NCBI GenBank assembly: GCA_013911465.1
Contig: JACETE010000004.1
Location: forward strand, 1 to 35,444
Direction of reading: 5' to 3'
DNA from: Candidatus Poseidoniales archaeon
GTDB taxonomy: Archaea > Thermoplasmatota > Poseidoniia > Poseidoniales > Poseidoniaceae
DNA: 35,444 bases
Shown here: positions 28,341 to 35,444 of the stretch, piece by piece
How positions within the stretch are numbered: the first letter of the stretch is position 1
How the letters are laid out: every line of letters begins with the position of its first letter
Made by a program: the position numbers and the translations under genes
Notes under the pieces: model-generated
The model's input: the letters and a program-made list of their open reading frames with translations, nothing else
What the model was told of the DNA's origin: nothing
The model's database searches: none

Positions 28341-28720
28341 TCGCCCAACATGCTTCGATAAGCATCTGCAGACATAAGTGTTGAAACATCATCCGGGTTG
28401 GACAATCGCATTTTGACAATCCATCCATCACCGTATGGACTTGAATTCATTAGTTCTGGAGTGTCTTCAAGATCAAAGTTGACTTCTGTGATTTCTCCTG
28501 CTAGTGGTGCGAAAATTGGTGATGCTGATTTCACTGACTCAACAATGGCGAACTCGCCCATATCATCGAGGGCCTCTCCACCTTCTGGAAGTTCGATGTA
28601 TACGATGTCAGTAAGGGCATCTTGTGCGTGATCCGTAATACCAATGGTCGCAATATCTCCATCCATTCGAATCCATTCGTGTTCTTTTGTGTAAAACAAT
28701 TCAGTAGGTATTTCGCTCAT
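28337..28720 (-). CDS. gcvH: Glycine cleavage system H protein (lipoyl carrier)
   Basis: YTKEHEWIRMDGDIATIGITDHAQDALTDIVYIELPEGG ... VESVKSASPIFAPLAGEI, with lipoyl-Lys motif. Confidence 0.94.
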   Translation of the reverse strand: MSEIPTELFYTKEHEWIRMDGDIATIGITDHAQDALTDIVYIELPEGGEALDDMGEFAIVESVKSASPIFAPLAGEITEVNFDLEDTPELMNSSPYGDGWIVKMRLSNPDDVSTLMSADAYRSMLGE

Positions 28721-28779
28721 ACTCTCACCAATTTGATGCAAGTGAACAAAGGGTATGAATCAACCGCTCTCATCGTATC

Positions 28780-29103
28780 TCATTCAGACTCATCAAGTTC
28801 TGATTTCAAAACGTGTTGTTCAAGCGAAGCCCAGGCTTGCCCCACATTCTTCTCACGTTCCGTTTCTTCAACGTCTCCCTGTACTCGGCGTGTCATCTCA
28901 TCATCCGATTCATCAGGGAATTGCTGCCCAAGTCCGCCTCGCATGACGCCCGTGCCAATAAGTAGGATTCCAATGATTGGGAACATCAAGCCAATATCGA
29001 GATCAAGCGAGTATCTCCCCTGACTTAGGCCAACTGCGAACACAAACATGAGGCACATTCCTGTGCCCAAGAGAATTTTTCTTGCCCGGTCTGCAGGGGT
29101 CAT
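28780..29103 (-). CDS. Small membrane protein, unknown function
   Basis: Two hydrophobic segments (GMCLMFVFAVGL; IGLMFPIIGILLIGTGVM) and acidic C-terminus. Confidence 0.5.
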   Translation of the reverse strand: MTPADRARKILLGTGMCLMFVFAVGLSQGRYSLDLDIGLMFPIIGILLIGTGVMRGGLGQQFPDESDDEMTRRVQGDVEETEREKNVGQAWASLEQHVLKSELDESE

Positions 29104-29143
29104 CGATGTGGCGTAGGTGATGTGTGGTATCAAACCAACGATA

Positions 29144-29725
29144 TCAGTACGTTTCTCGCATCAGTTTGTGAATCTTGTAAGGGAGCAGAGCGCGGTTAAC
29201 AGGAGTCACTTCGAGAATTCGACCATCATCCCGCCGACGGATGTCTTGAAGGAGAGGATGTCGACTCTTCTTGTGAAGGGTTAGAAGCGTTGGCTTGTCG
29301 ACTTCAAGTGCAGTTCGGACAGAGTTGACGAATGCTTCGGACTCGACGGCAAACTTACCGATTTCATCGATAACAATGACTTCACAGTTATCGATTGCAT
29401 GCTGAATTGCTGGAATAGCAACACGTTCGAGCTCTGCAGTGTTCAATCCATAACCTAGGACACGCAATCGGGAATCAATGCTCTTGTGGGCGATTTCACC
29501 CTCATCACCTGTGACGAGATCACGAATTTTGTAGCCGAGTCGTTCACCGTTCTCGAGAATAGGCTCTGTACAGATGCCTCCAATGATTTCTGTTTCACCA
29601 GCGAGGTTACGGGCAGAAAGTTCACGGCCACGCTCTTCCCTGAGCATTGATAGAACCTTTTCCATCACAGCTGATTTTCCACTACGGGGAAGCCCCGTAA
29701 TGCCAATTTTTGGATGAATGCCCAT
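29144..29725 (-). CDS. Nucleoside-triphosphatase THEP1 family
   Basis: KIGITGLPRSGKSAVMEKVLSML Walker A, GGICTEPILENGERLGYKIRDL, VIVIDEIGKFAVES. Confidence 0.88.
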   Translation of the reverse strand: MGIHPKIGITGLPRSGKSAVMEKVLSMLREERGRELSARNLAGETEIIGGICTEPILENGERLGYKIRDLVTGDEGEIAHKSIDSRLRVLGYGLNTAELERVAIPAIQHAIDNCEVIVIDEIGKFAVESEAFVNSVRTALEVDKPTLLTLHKKSRHPLLQDIRRRDDGRILEVTPVNRALLPYKIHKLMRETY

Positions 29726-29822
29726 TACTTGAATCCTCCAACTGACAAATACTGATTGAAACTACTGAGGGTTTGGCTATAAAACATCGTATTCAAAGTA
29801 CCAATCAAGGCACGTTCTTGAA

Positions 29823-31817
29823 TCAGTTCAAGACCTCTTCAATACCGGTTTCGACTCCAAGTTGAAGTGGAAGCATTTCCAATTCGTAATTGTTGACGTT
29901 GTTGTTTGCAGACCAAGCCTTGGCCCAATCATCGAGATCGCGTTGATTCAGCTGTTCGCACATCCATTCGAGTGCCTTCTGTAAATCGCCTTTGGTTGCG
30001 GCAAGTCGAGTAAGGATTGCTTGATTCATTTCGATGTGGTTTACACTGTTTCCGAGAATGCAACCTTTTGGAATGACTGCCCAGCGCAATCGACGCTCTT
30101 GGTGCGCATTGACAATGGCTTGGCATGCGAGACGTGGGCCATAGGATTGCACTTCGCTTTTACCAGACCACATAGCCAATTGGCGTTCATTTGCACGTGA
30201 AGGGATGTCCTTACGGAAAGCCGGGTGACGGATGTAAACGCCCCCTGCCTCGTCTTCAGTAAAGTGTACGCCACGGATGAACGGACGTGATGACTTTGTT
30301 TTGTCCCAACTAGAGATGTTGCTGGAGTGGGCGGTTTGATCGATTTCCCCAACACGTACCTTGACTGTTTGTTCTTGGGTAGCAAGCCAATGATCACGGT
30401 CGCCAAGTCGTGGCAGTTGGGACATATTATCAAGGATTTTGAGAATGTTCTTCCTTTCGATTTGATCACGTGGCAATCGTGGAATAGCCCATGTATTTCG
30501 TGCCCACTGAACCCATTGGGATTGATTGAGCGAGAAGGTAGGGACTCGGGATGAGAGCCCAGTCCCAACACGACGGAGATCGGAACGGGTAACTGGGCCA
30601 ATGATGTTCAGGCTTTCTGTGCCGTTTGGTGTCGATGAAATTCCAAGAATTGCAACACCTTGAGTCATACCTGGGAACAGGAGATTTGCCTCTTCAATAG
30701 CCCAGACTTCGTTCCATGAGTGCTTCTCGACGAGGAGTTTTCTCAGAGGGTGAGAGGATTGCTCGCGCAGGAGGCTGTCTGGAGCGACGATACGCATCTT
30801 TCCTTCCTGCGAGAGAACTTGCATTCCTCGCTCGATGAAGAGTCGGTAGAGATTGACGTTTCCACGCATGGTCGAGAAACGAGGCCCATCAGGATTGGTT
30901 AGGCTGCGAAGCTTCTCGCTCAAATCCTTGCGACGCTGAGAACCGTCTTCCATTCCTCTGAATCGATCTTTGATTCGCAACCAAGGAGGGTTGGAGATGA
31001 TGAGACGAGGAGATTCGTCCCATGGCCAATCTTCCTGAAGTGTGTCGCATGAGATGATGTTCTTTTCGAGAATTTCTTCTGCCAAACTCCGATTCAATTT
31101 TCCTTCTTGTTCACCGGATAAGGCGACGAGATCAAGTCGAATGGCTTCGAGCAGCAAACGCCTACGGGTCGATGATACAACGAGTTCGTCGACGTCGACG
31201 AGTTGGAAACCACGGAGCAAACGTTCTGTGTCTTCCTTAAGCAATTCAGAACTTTGTCCTTCGAACAATTCACTGTGCTTTCGGAGCATACGGGCATGGA
31301 AAATTCCACCGCCGCATGACATGTCAGAGAACGGTAGAGGAATTCCACTGCTTGTTCGTTCATTGTTTTTGACAGCATCAAGAGCACTTTCATCGAGGGT
31401 GACTTCTTCTTCACTTGGTGGGAAGTTGAGCTTCTTGATGTGCTTCTGGAAGCCAGGAGGAAGGTCTGCAAGATGCATGTTTGTTGTCTGCTTCTTGACC
31501 TTTGGCTGAATAGTCGTCTCAAGCAGTTCAGAGGAAATAATTGAATCTGCAAGTCGAGGAGGAGTCGGGTGTGCTCCACGAGGGGAGCGACCATCAGACT
31601 CGGCATCGTGACGTGCTAGGAGATGGTCGAGAACGTGACCTGGGTCGGTCAAGAGATTTGCTGGAAGGGTTGGCCAATCTTCAGGGAGAAGCGCAGCGAT
31701 AGGTTGGTGGGTACGAAGGGAGTTTTCCCAAGCATCGAGCCACATTTCGATTTGTGTTTTTCTATCGTTTAAGCATCGATCTAATCTCGCATACCAACCG
31801 CTAACTCCGTTTTGCAT
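29823..31817 (-). CDS. N6-adenine DNA methyltransferase (Eco57I/TaqI-like class)
   Basis: Motif I-like FSDMSCGGGIFHARML; motif IV LIISNPPWLRIKDRF; extended C-terminal region as in type IIG/TaqI-like enzymes. ORF extends to a TTG at 31844. Confidence 0.82.
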   Translation of the reverse strand: MQNGVSGWYARLDRCLNDRKTQIEMWLDAWENSLRTHQPIAALLPEDWPTLPANLLTDPGHVLDHLLARHDAESDGRSPRGAHPTPPRLADSIISSELLETTIQPKVKKQTTNMHLADLPPGFQKHIKKLNFPPSEEEVTLDESALDAVKNNERTSSGIPLPFSDMSCGGGIFHARMLRKHSELFEGQSSELLKEDTERLLRGFQLVDVDELVVSSTRRRLLLEAIRLDLVALSGEQEGKLNRSLAEEILEKNIISCDTLQEDWPWDESPRLIISNPPWLRIKDRFRGMEDGSQRRKDLSEKLRSLTNPDGPRFSTMRGNVNLYRLFIERGMQVLSQEGKMRIVAPDSLLREQSSHPLRKLLVEKHSWNEVWAIEEANLLFPGMTQGVAILGISSTPNGTESLNIIGPVTRSDLRRVGTGLSSRVPTFSLNQSQWVQWARNTWAIPRLPRDQIERKNILKILDNMSQLPRLGDRDHWLATQEQTVKVRVGEIDQTAHSSNISSWDKTKSSRPFIRGVHFTEDEAGGVYIRHPAFRKDIPSRANERQLAMWSGKSEVQSYGPRLACQAIVNAHQERRLRWAVIPKGCILGNSVNHIEMNQAILTRLAATKGDLQKALEWMCEQLNQRDLDDWAKAWSANNNVNNYELEMLPLQLGVETGIEEVLN

Positions 31818-31882
31818 AGTCCGCCCCAACCAGTGGGTATTCAATCATGGTTTGAATGTGCCTGTCAAAATCATGAAACGAT

Positions 31883-32332
31883 TCATTCTGAGACTGAATC
31901 ATTCCGCACGGACAACTTTGCAAGTTGTACGCCAGTAGCATGCCATTCCCATCCATTTGCTACCCAATCGAACAAGGCCTTGAGATCGTTTTCATCCACG
32001 TCGGCCGCAGTTGCAATCTTTTTCAAAATACGTAATTCTCTTCGATCGTATTCACCATCTGCTGCAGCAAGAAGAACTCCGTCCCTCAAGACATATCTCA
32101 AGGTTTCAACTTCAGCATTCTTCAGGAGGTTTGTTAGTCGATTGGTATCGAAGAGACCTTGGCGAATCGAGGTTCTTGCTTCAGGATGAACCATCGCTCT
32201 CCCCATGAAACCTTCCAACAACTGAATTTCTTCTCGAACAAGTTCACCATCAGCAGCGGCAATCAAGACAAGCAAATCGGCGTATCGTGCACGTTCTGCA
32301 GCATCCAAATCGGCGACGCCGTCGCAAAACAT
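31883..32332 (-). CDS. TerB-like (tellurite resistance TerB family) domain protein, copy 1
   Basis: RYADLLVLIAAADGELVREEIQLLEGFMGRA ... LRDGVLLAAADGEYDRRELRILKKIA: duplicated AADGE acidic motifs. Confidence 0.7.
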   Translation of the reverse strand: MFCDGVADLDAAERARYADLLVLIAAADGELVREEIQLLEGFMGRAMVHPEARTSIRQGLFDTNRLTNLLKNAEVETLRYVLRDGVLLAAADGEYDRRELRILKKIATAADVDENDLKALFDWVANGWEWHATGVQLAKLSVRNDSVSE

Positions 32333-32337
32333 AGGAC

Positions 32338-32769
32338 TCAACTTTCAAGAGAATTCAACAGATCGTATCCGTCTTGCATCCACGCATACCCGATTTTCGT
32401 CCAATCGATGAGTTGCTGAACTGCGTCAGGAACAAGTCCCAAATGTTCAGCAATTTCTTTCAGTACTTCGAGTTCATCATCATCAACGGAACCGTCCGAG
32501 GCTGCCATGAGTACAGCATCTCGTAGCGCCAATCGGCCGGCTTCAGGGCCTAACCCATCCAGACATTCTTCCAGCGTAGGTGGGGACTTCAAAGAACGAC
32601 GAAGCACTTCGCGCTGGTTTGGCGATAGCAAAGCCTTGCCAAGCTGTTGTTCGAACATTGCGAGCTCATCAACGGTGATTTCTTCGTCAACGCGGGCCAT
32701 GTATGCAAGCAAACGAGCGTATGCATAGCGTTCATCACGGGGCAGATTTTGGAGAGTATCGGGTAGCAT
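32338..32769 (-). CDS. TerB-like domain protein, copy 2
   Basis: AYARLLAYMARVDEEITVDELAMFEQQL ... LRDAVLMAASDGSVDDDELEVLKEIAEHLGL; same layout and C-terminal W-containing segment as copy 1. Confidence 0.7.
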   Translation of the reverse strand: MLPDTLQNLPRDERYAYARLLAYMARVDEEITVDELAMFEQQLGKALLSPNQREVLRRSLKSPPTLEECLDGLGPEAGRLALRDAVLMAASDGSVDDDELEVLKEIAEHLGLVPDAVQQLIDWTKIGYAWMQDGYDLLNSLES

Positions 32770-32894
32770 CCGAACCACTCTCGTGCTTCTCCATCAAGAA
32801 CCTCTCGCCTCCAGAGCACTGGAATTCTTTGGTTTCAAAGGAAATTCCATGCCTCCACACGATGATTGATAGGGTGGTGTGACAACGGATAATC

Positions 32895-33257
32895 ATGCAT
32901 CCGTCAGTCAATGTACTTGGCACTGAACTCAAGCCTTGCTCAACCGATCCTCTCACAGGCTGGTATCGTGACGGTTGTTGCAATACCGATGATAACGATA
33001 GAGGGTCTCACACGGTTTGTTGCGTCGTAACACAAGCATTCCTCGAATTTGCCAAATCTCAAGGTAACGACTTGATGACTCCAGCACCCCAATTCTCATT
33101 CCCTGGCCTCAAACCCGGAGATTCATGGTGTGTATGCGCTCGAACATGGTTAGCTGCAGTCAATGCAGGATCGGCCTGTCCTGTTGATTTGGAAGCAACA
33201 CACGAAGAAGCACTTAGCATCATTCCGTATGATCTTCTTGAGACGCATGCGGTGTGA
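32895..33257 (+). CDS. DUF2237 family protein
   Basis: NVLGTELKPCSTDPLTGWYRDGCCNTDDNDRGSHTVCCVVTQAFLEFAKSQGNDLMTP...FPGLKPGDSWCVCARTW: highly characteristic Cys-rich DUF2237 pattern. Confidence 0.85.
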   Translation: MHPSVNVLGTELKPCSTDPLTGWYRDGCCNTDDNDRGSHTVCCVVTQAFLEFAKSQGNDLMTPAPQFSFPGLKPGDSWCVCARTWLAAVNAGSACPVDLEATHEEALSIIPYDLLETHAV

Positions 33258-33666
33258 ATTGGAAGACAAAGACTCTCATCGTTAACCAAATGAGAATTCC
33301 CCAGCACAACATGTTGGGAAGCCCCATCCATTCAATCTGATCCGGATATCGGTCAGATAGCCAACCAATGGTCATGCTTGAACCAACCAAGCTTCCAACA
33401 TAGACGGGGATTGCTGCAGGCAACGTCCAAGCGAGAGATTTGTGATTATCGAACGTATACCACCGATGAACAAAGTGTGCCAAGATACCTGTTAATCCCC
33501 AGAATGTCCCCCAAAGGATTCGCACATCGACCTCTGGAAGGACAATCATTGAAACTGTCCAAGCGATGTAAAACACAGCGCTGTTGAACGCTCCTGCAAG
33601 CGCAAAACGACCCAATGAACCTCGAGGTACCAATTGACTATGCAGAACCTTGAAATCAGTCGTCAT
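33220..33666 (-). CDS. GtrA-like membrane protein
   Basis: [27 protein letters not shown]...WYTFDN: GtrA-type small four-TM protein. Confidence 0.75.
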   Translation of the reverse strand: MTTDFKVLHSQLVPRGSLGRFALAGAFNSAVFYIAWTVSMIVLPEVDVRILWGTFWGLTGILAHFVHRWYTFDNHKSLAWTLPAAIPVYVGSLVGSSMTIGWLSDRYPDQIEWMGLPNMLCWGILIWLTMRVFVFQFTPHASQEDHTE

Positions 33667-34480
33667 TGGTCACCACATCACTTGGTTTTCCAGTAAGAAT
33701 AGATCGCAGACGAGCGTTGTCGTTCTGCATGGCATCCATCCACTCGTACTTCACACCAAGTTGTTCAGCAAGAACGCCTAATGCTAAGGAATCTTTTGGC
33801 AAACATTTCCCCCCAAATCCTCGATTTAATCCAAAGATAGGATCGAGGTGAGAAGGACCAATCGGTTGTGCTTGTTCCGCAGTGATGACGTCACGGATTT
33901 TGTACCAATCTTCGCCTAACCCTTCACAAATATCGTAGAGTTGGTTCGCAAATGTCACCTTCATTGCATAGAATGTATTCTTGGTGTATTTGACCAACTC
34001 AGCCTGTGTTGGCGTAACGCGGAATGTTTGGTCACGACGAAGTACACCTGCTTGGCGATGTTGTTCAAAAACACGTTCAGCCACATCCGCATGGTGTGTG
34101 CCACACACGAGAATATCTTGATTCGCAAAGTCTTCCAATCGCTGACGTTCAACAAGAAATTCTGGGGAGTAGGCGATTTTCAGATTCGGATATTCTTCGT
34201 GGTATCGTTGTGTTGTACCTGGAACAACCGTACTTTTGATGACCGCTGTAAATCCGTCAGGTAATGCGTCAAGTGTTGCTTCAACAATCCGGGTATCGCA
34301 CGCTCCAGTCTCAGGATGAGGGGGGGTTGGGACTGCGATGTATGCAAAGTCGACGTTGTCGGTGATGATCGATAAGTCGGTTCCACGGACAGGATCGTGA
34401 ACAAACAATTCATGTGCATGCTCGAAACAATGCTCAATCGCTCCACCGACCATTCCAGCACCAATGATTCCAATTTTCAT
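33656..34480 (-). CDS. UDP-glucose/GDP-mannose 6-dehydrogenase family protein
   Basis: [86 protein letters not shown] catalytic Cys. Confidence 0.88.
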   Translation of the reverse strand: MKIGIIGAGMVGGAIEHCFEHAHELFVHDPVRGTDLSIITDNVDFAYIAVPTPPHPETGACDTRIVEATLDALPDGFTAVIKSTVVPGTTQRYHEEYPNLKIAYSPEFLVERQRLEDFANQDILVCGTHHADVAERVFEQHRQAGVLRRDQTFRVTPTQAELVKYTKNTFYAMKVTFANQLYDICEGLGEDWYKIRDVITAEQAQPIGPSHLDPIFGLNRGFGGKCLPKDSLALGVLAEQLGVKYEWMDAMQNDNARLRSILTGKPSDVVTNDD

Positions 34481-34484
34481 ATGA

Positions 34485-35237
34485 TCATCTCTCTCGATAT
34501 GGATGTGGGTTAAGTTTCCCATCCTTTGCCATAATGCTTGCTTGAAGAAGGGTTTCCGGTGTGCCACAATCGACCCACGTTTCGGCCCCTACGGAAACAA
34601 AATTCGCCTTCCCTTCAGCAATATATGCTCGATTGATATCTGAGATTGAGAAAGCATTTCCCTTTTCTTGAACGGCATCATCAAGTTTGTCCCAGAATGT
34701 TTCATCGAACAGATAAATTCCACCGATTGCAAGATTTGATGGTGGATTTTCAGGTTTCTCAACCACATCAATAATCTTCCCCTCATCATCAAGAACAGCA
34801 ACACCAAAGGCTTGTGGATTCGCTTCTTCCCGAGCAAGTAAAAGGCAACCCGGGGGTTGTTTAGCTTGTTTAAATTCTCGAACAAGATCCTCAAATTCGA
34901 CGGTTGTGATGTTGTCTGAAAAATAGATCATCAGACGACAATCTTCGTTGTGAGGTCGTGCCAGCAGCAAAGCTTGTGCAACACCTTGCGGTTCTTCCTC
35001 CAAGACGTAATGTATCTGTTCGCCTTCCATACTTTGTCCAACATGCTTTGCGATGTGGCCTATGTGTTCGTTTGAAATGATGGTAATTCGTCGAATCCCA
35101 CCTCGTCGAATTGTTCCGAGAGCATAATCGATGACCGGACGCTTGTAAAGGGGCAACAGCGTTTTCTGTGTGTAGCGGGTAAAAGGGTACAAACGAGAGC
35201 CTTTACCTCCTGCTACAAGAATGGCCTTCGTCTTCAT
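34485..35237 (-). CDS. Sugar-1-phosphate nucleotidyltransferase (RmlA/glucose-1-phosphate thymidylyltransferase-like)
   Basis: [70 protein letters not shown]. Confidence 0.88.
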   Translation of the reverse strand: MKTKAILVAGGKGSRLYPFTRYTQKTLLPLYKRPVIDYALGTIRRGGIRRITIISNEHIGHIAKHVGQSMEGEQIHYVLEEEPQGVAQALLLARPHNEDCRLMIYFSDNITTVEFEDLVREFKQAKQPPGCLLLAREEANPQAFGVAVLDDEGKIIDVVEKPENPPSNLAIGGIYLFDETFWDKLDDAVQEKGNAFSISDINRAYIAEGKANFVSVGAETWVDCGTPETLLQASIMAKDGKLNPHPYRER

Positions 35238-35276
35238 AATGACAACTCTGAAGACGAACATACATCTTCTTTGCCC

Positions 35277-35444
35277 TCAACCAAATCTTCCAGAGATGTA
35301 GCGTCGGGTTAATTCCATGTTTGGATCGCCGAAAATTGTCTTCGTTTTATCGAATTCAATTAAACGCCCAAGATACATGAATGCAGTGTAGTCACTAACT
35401 CTCTGGGCTTGGGACATTGAGTGAGTAACAATGACGACAGTGAA
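35277..35444 (-). CDS. pstB: Phosphate ABC transporter ATP-binding protein, C-terminal fragment (truncated by window edge)
   Basis: Reverse-strand translation from the edge: [56 protein letters not shown]-loop THSM and PstB C-terminal signature. Not in the ORF track because it lacks a start. Confidence 0.9.
   Translation of the reverse strand, partial: FTVVIVTHSMSQAQRVSDYTAFMYLGRLIEFDKTKTIFGDPNMELTRRYISGRFG

Noticed and set aside
1-35444. CRISPR arrays, insertion sequences, integrases, rRNA genes
   Set aside because: Looked for regularly spaced direct repeats, transposase/integrase motifs and rRNA-like blocks by eye; none were supportable.

Overview
The window is a gene-dense archaeal chromosomal segment. 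It carries archaeal information-processing genes (TFB, topoisomerase VI A and B, RNA polymerase Rpb12/RpoP, an RFC-like clamp-loader paralog), giant C-terminally anchored surface proteins and a PlsC-like acyltransferase. That mix suggests a marine Poseidoniales (MGII/MGIII) euryarchaeon, but the taxonomic call is inference. I support about 34 coding regions, one tRNA-Arg(CCT), and two promoter/translation-signal sites. No CRISPR array, transposon or rRNA was seen. The most striking observation is at 1440..2060. It encodes a 206-aa protein made only of three head-to-tail ~68-70 aa modules, each ending in VGG, with one extra residue (Leu) after the last GG. The second half of each module aligns without gaps to ubiquitin residues 42-76. 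This is a candidate archaeal polyubiquitin-like (tri-UBL) precursor next to rpoP. Secondary points of interest are a TerB-TerB-N6-adenine methylase operon, a VWA domain apparently inserted in a beta-propeller of a 1669-aa surface protein, a swivel-first aconitase-family fusion, a divergent RFC paralog, a stand-alone SdhA-like flavoprotein and a PlsC-like acyltransferase in an archaeon.
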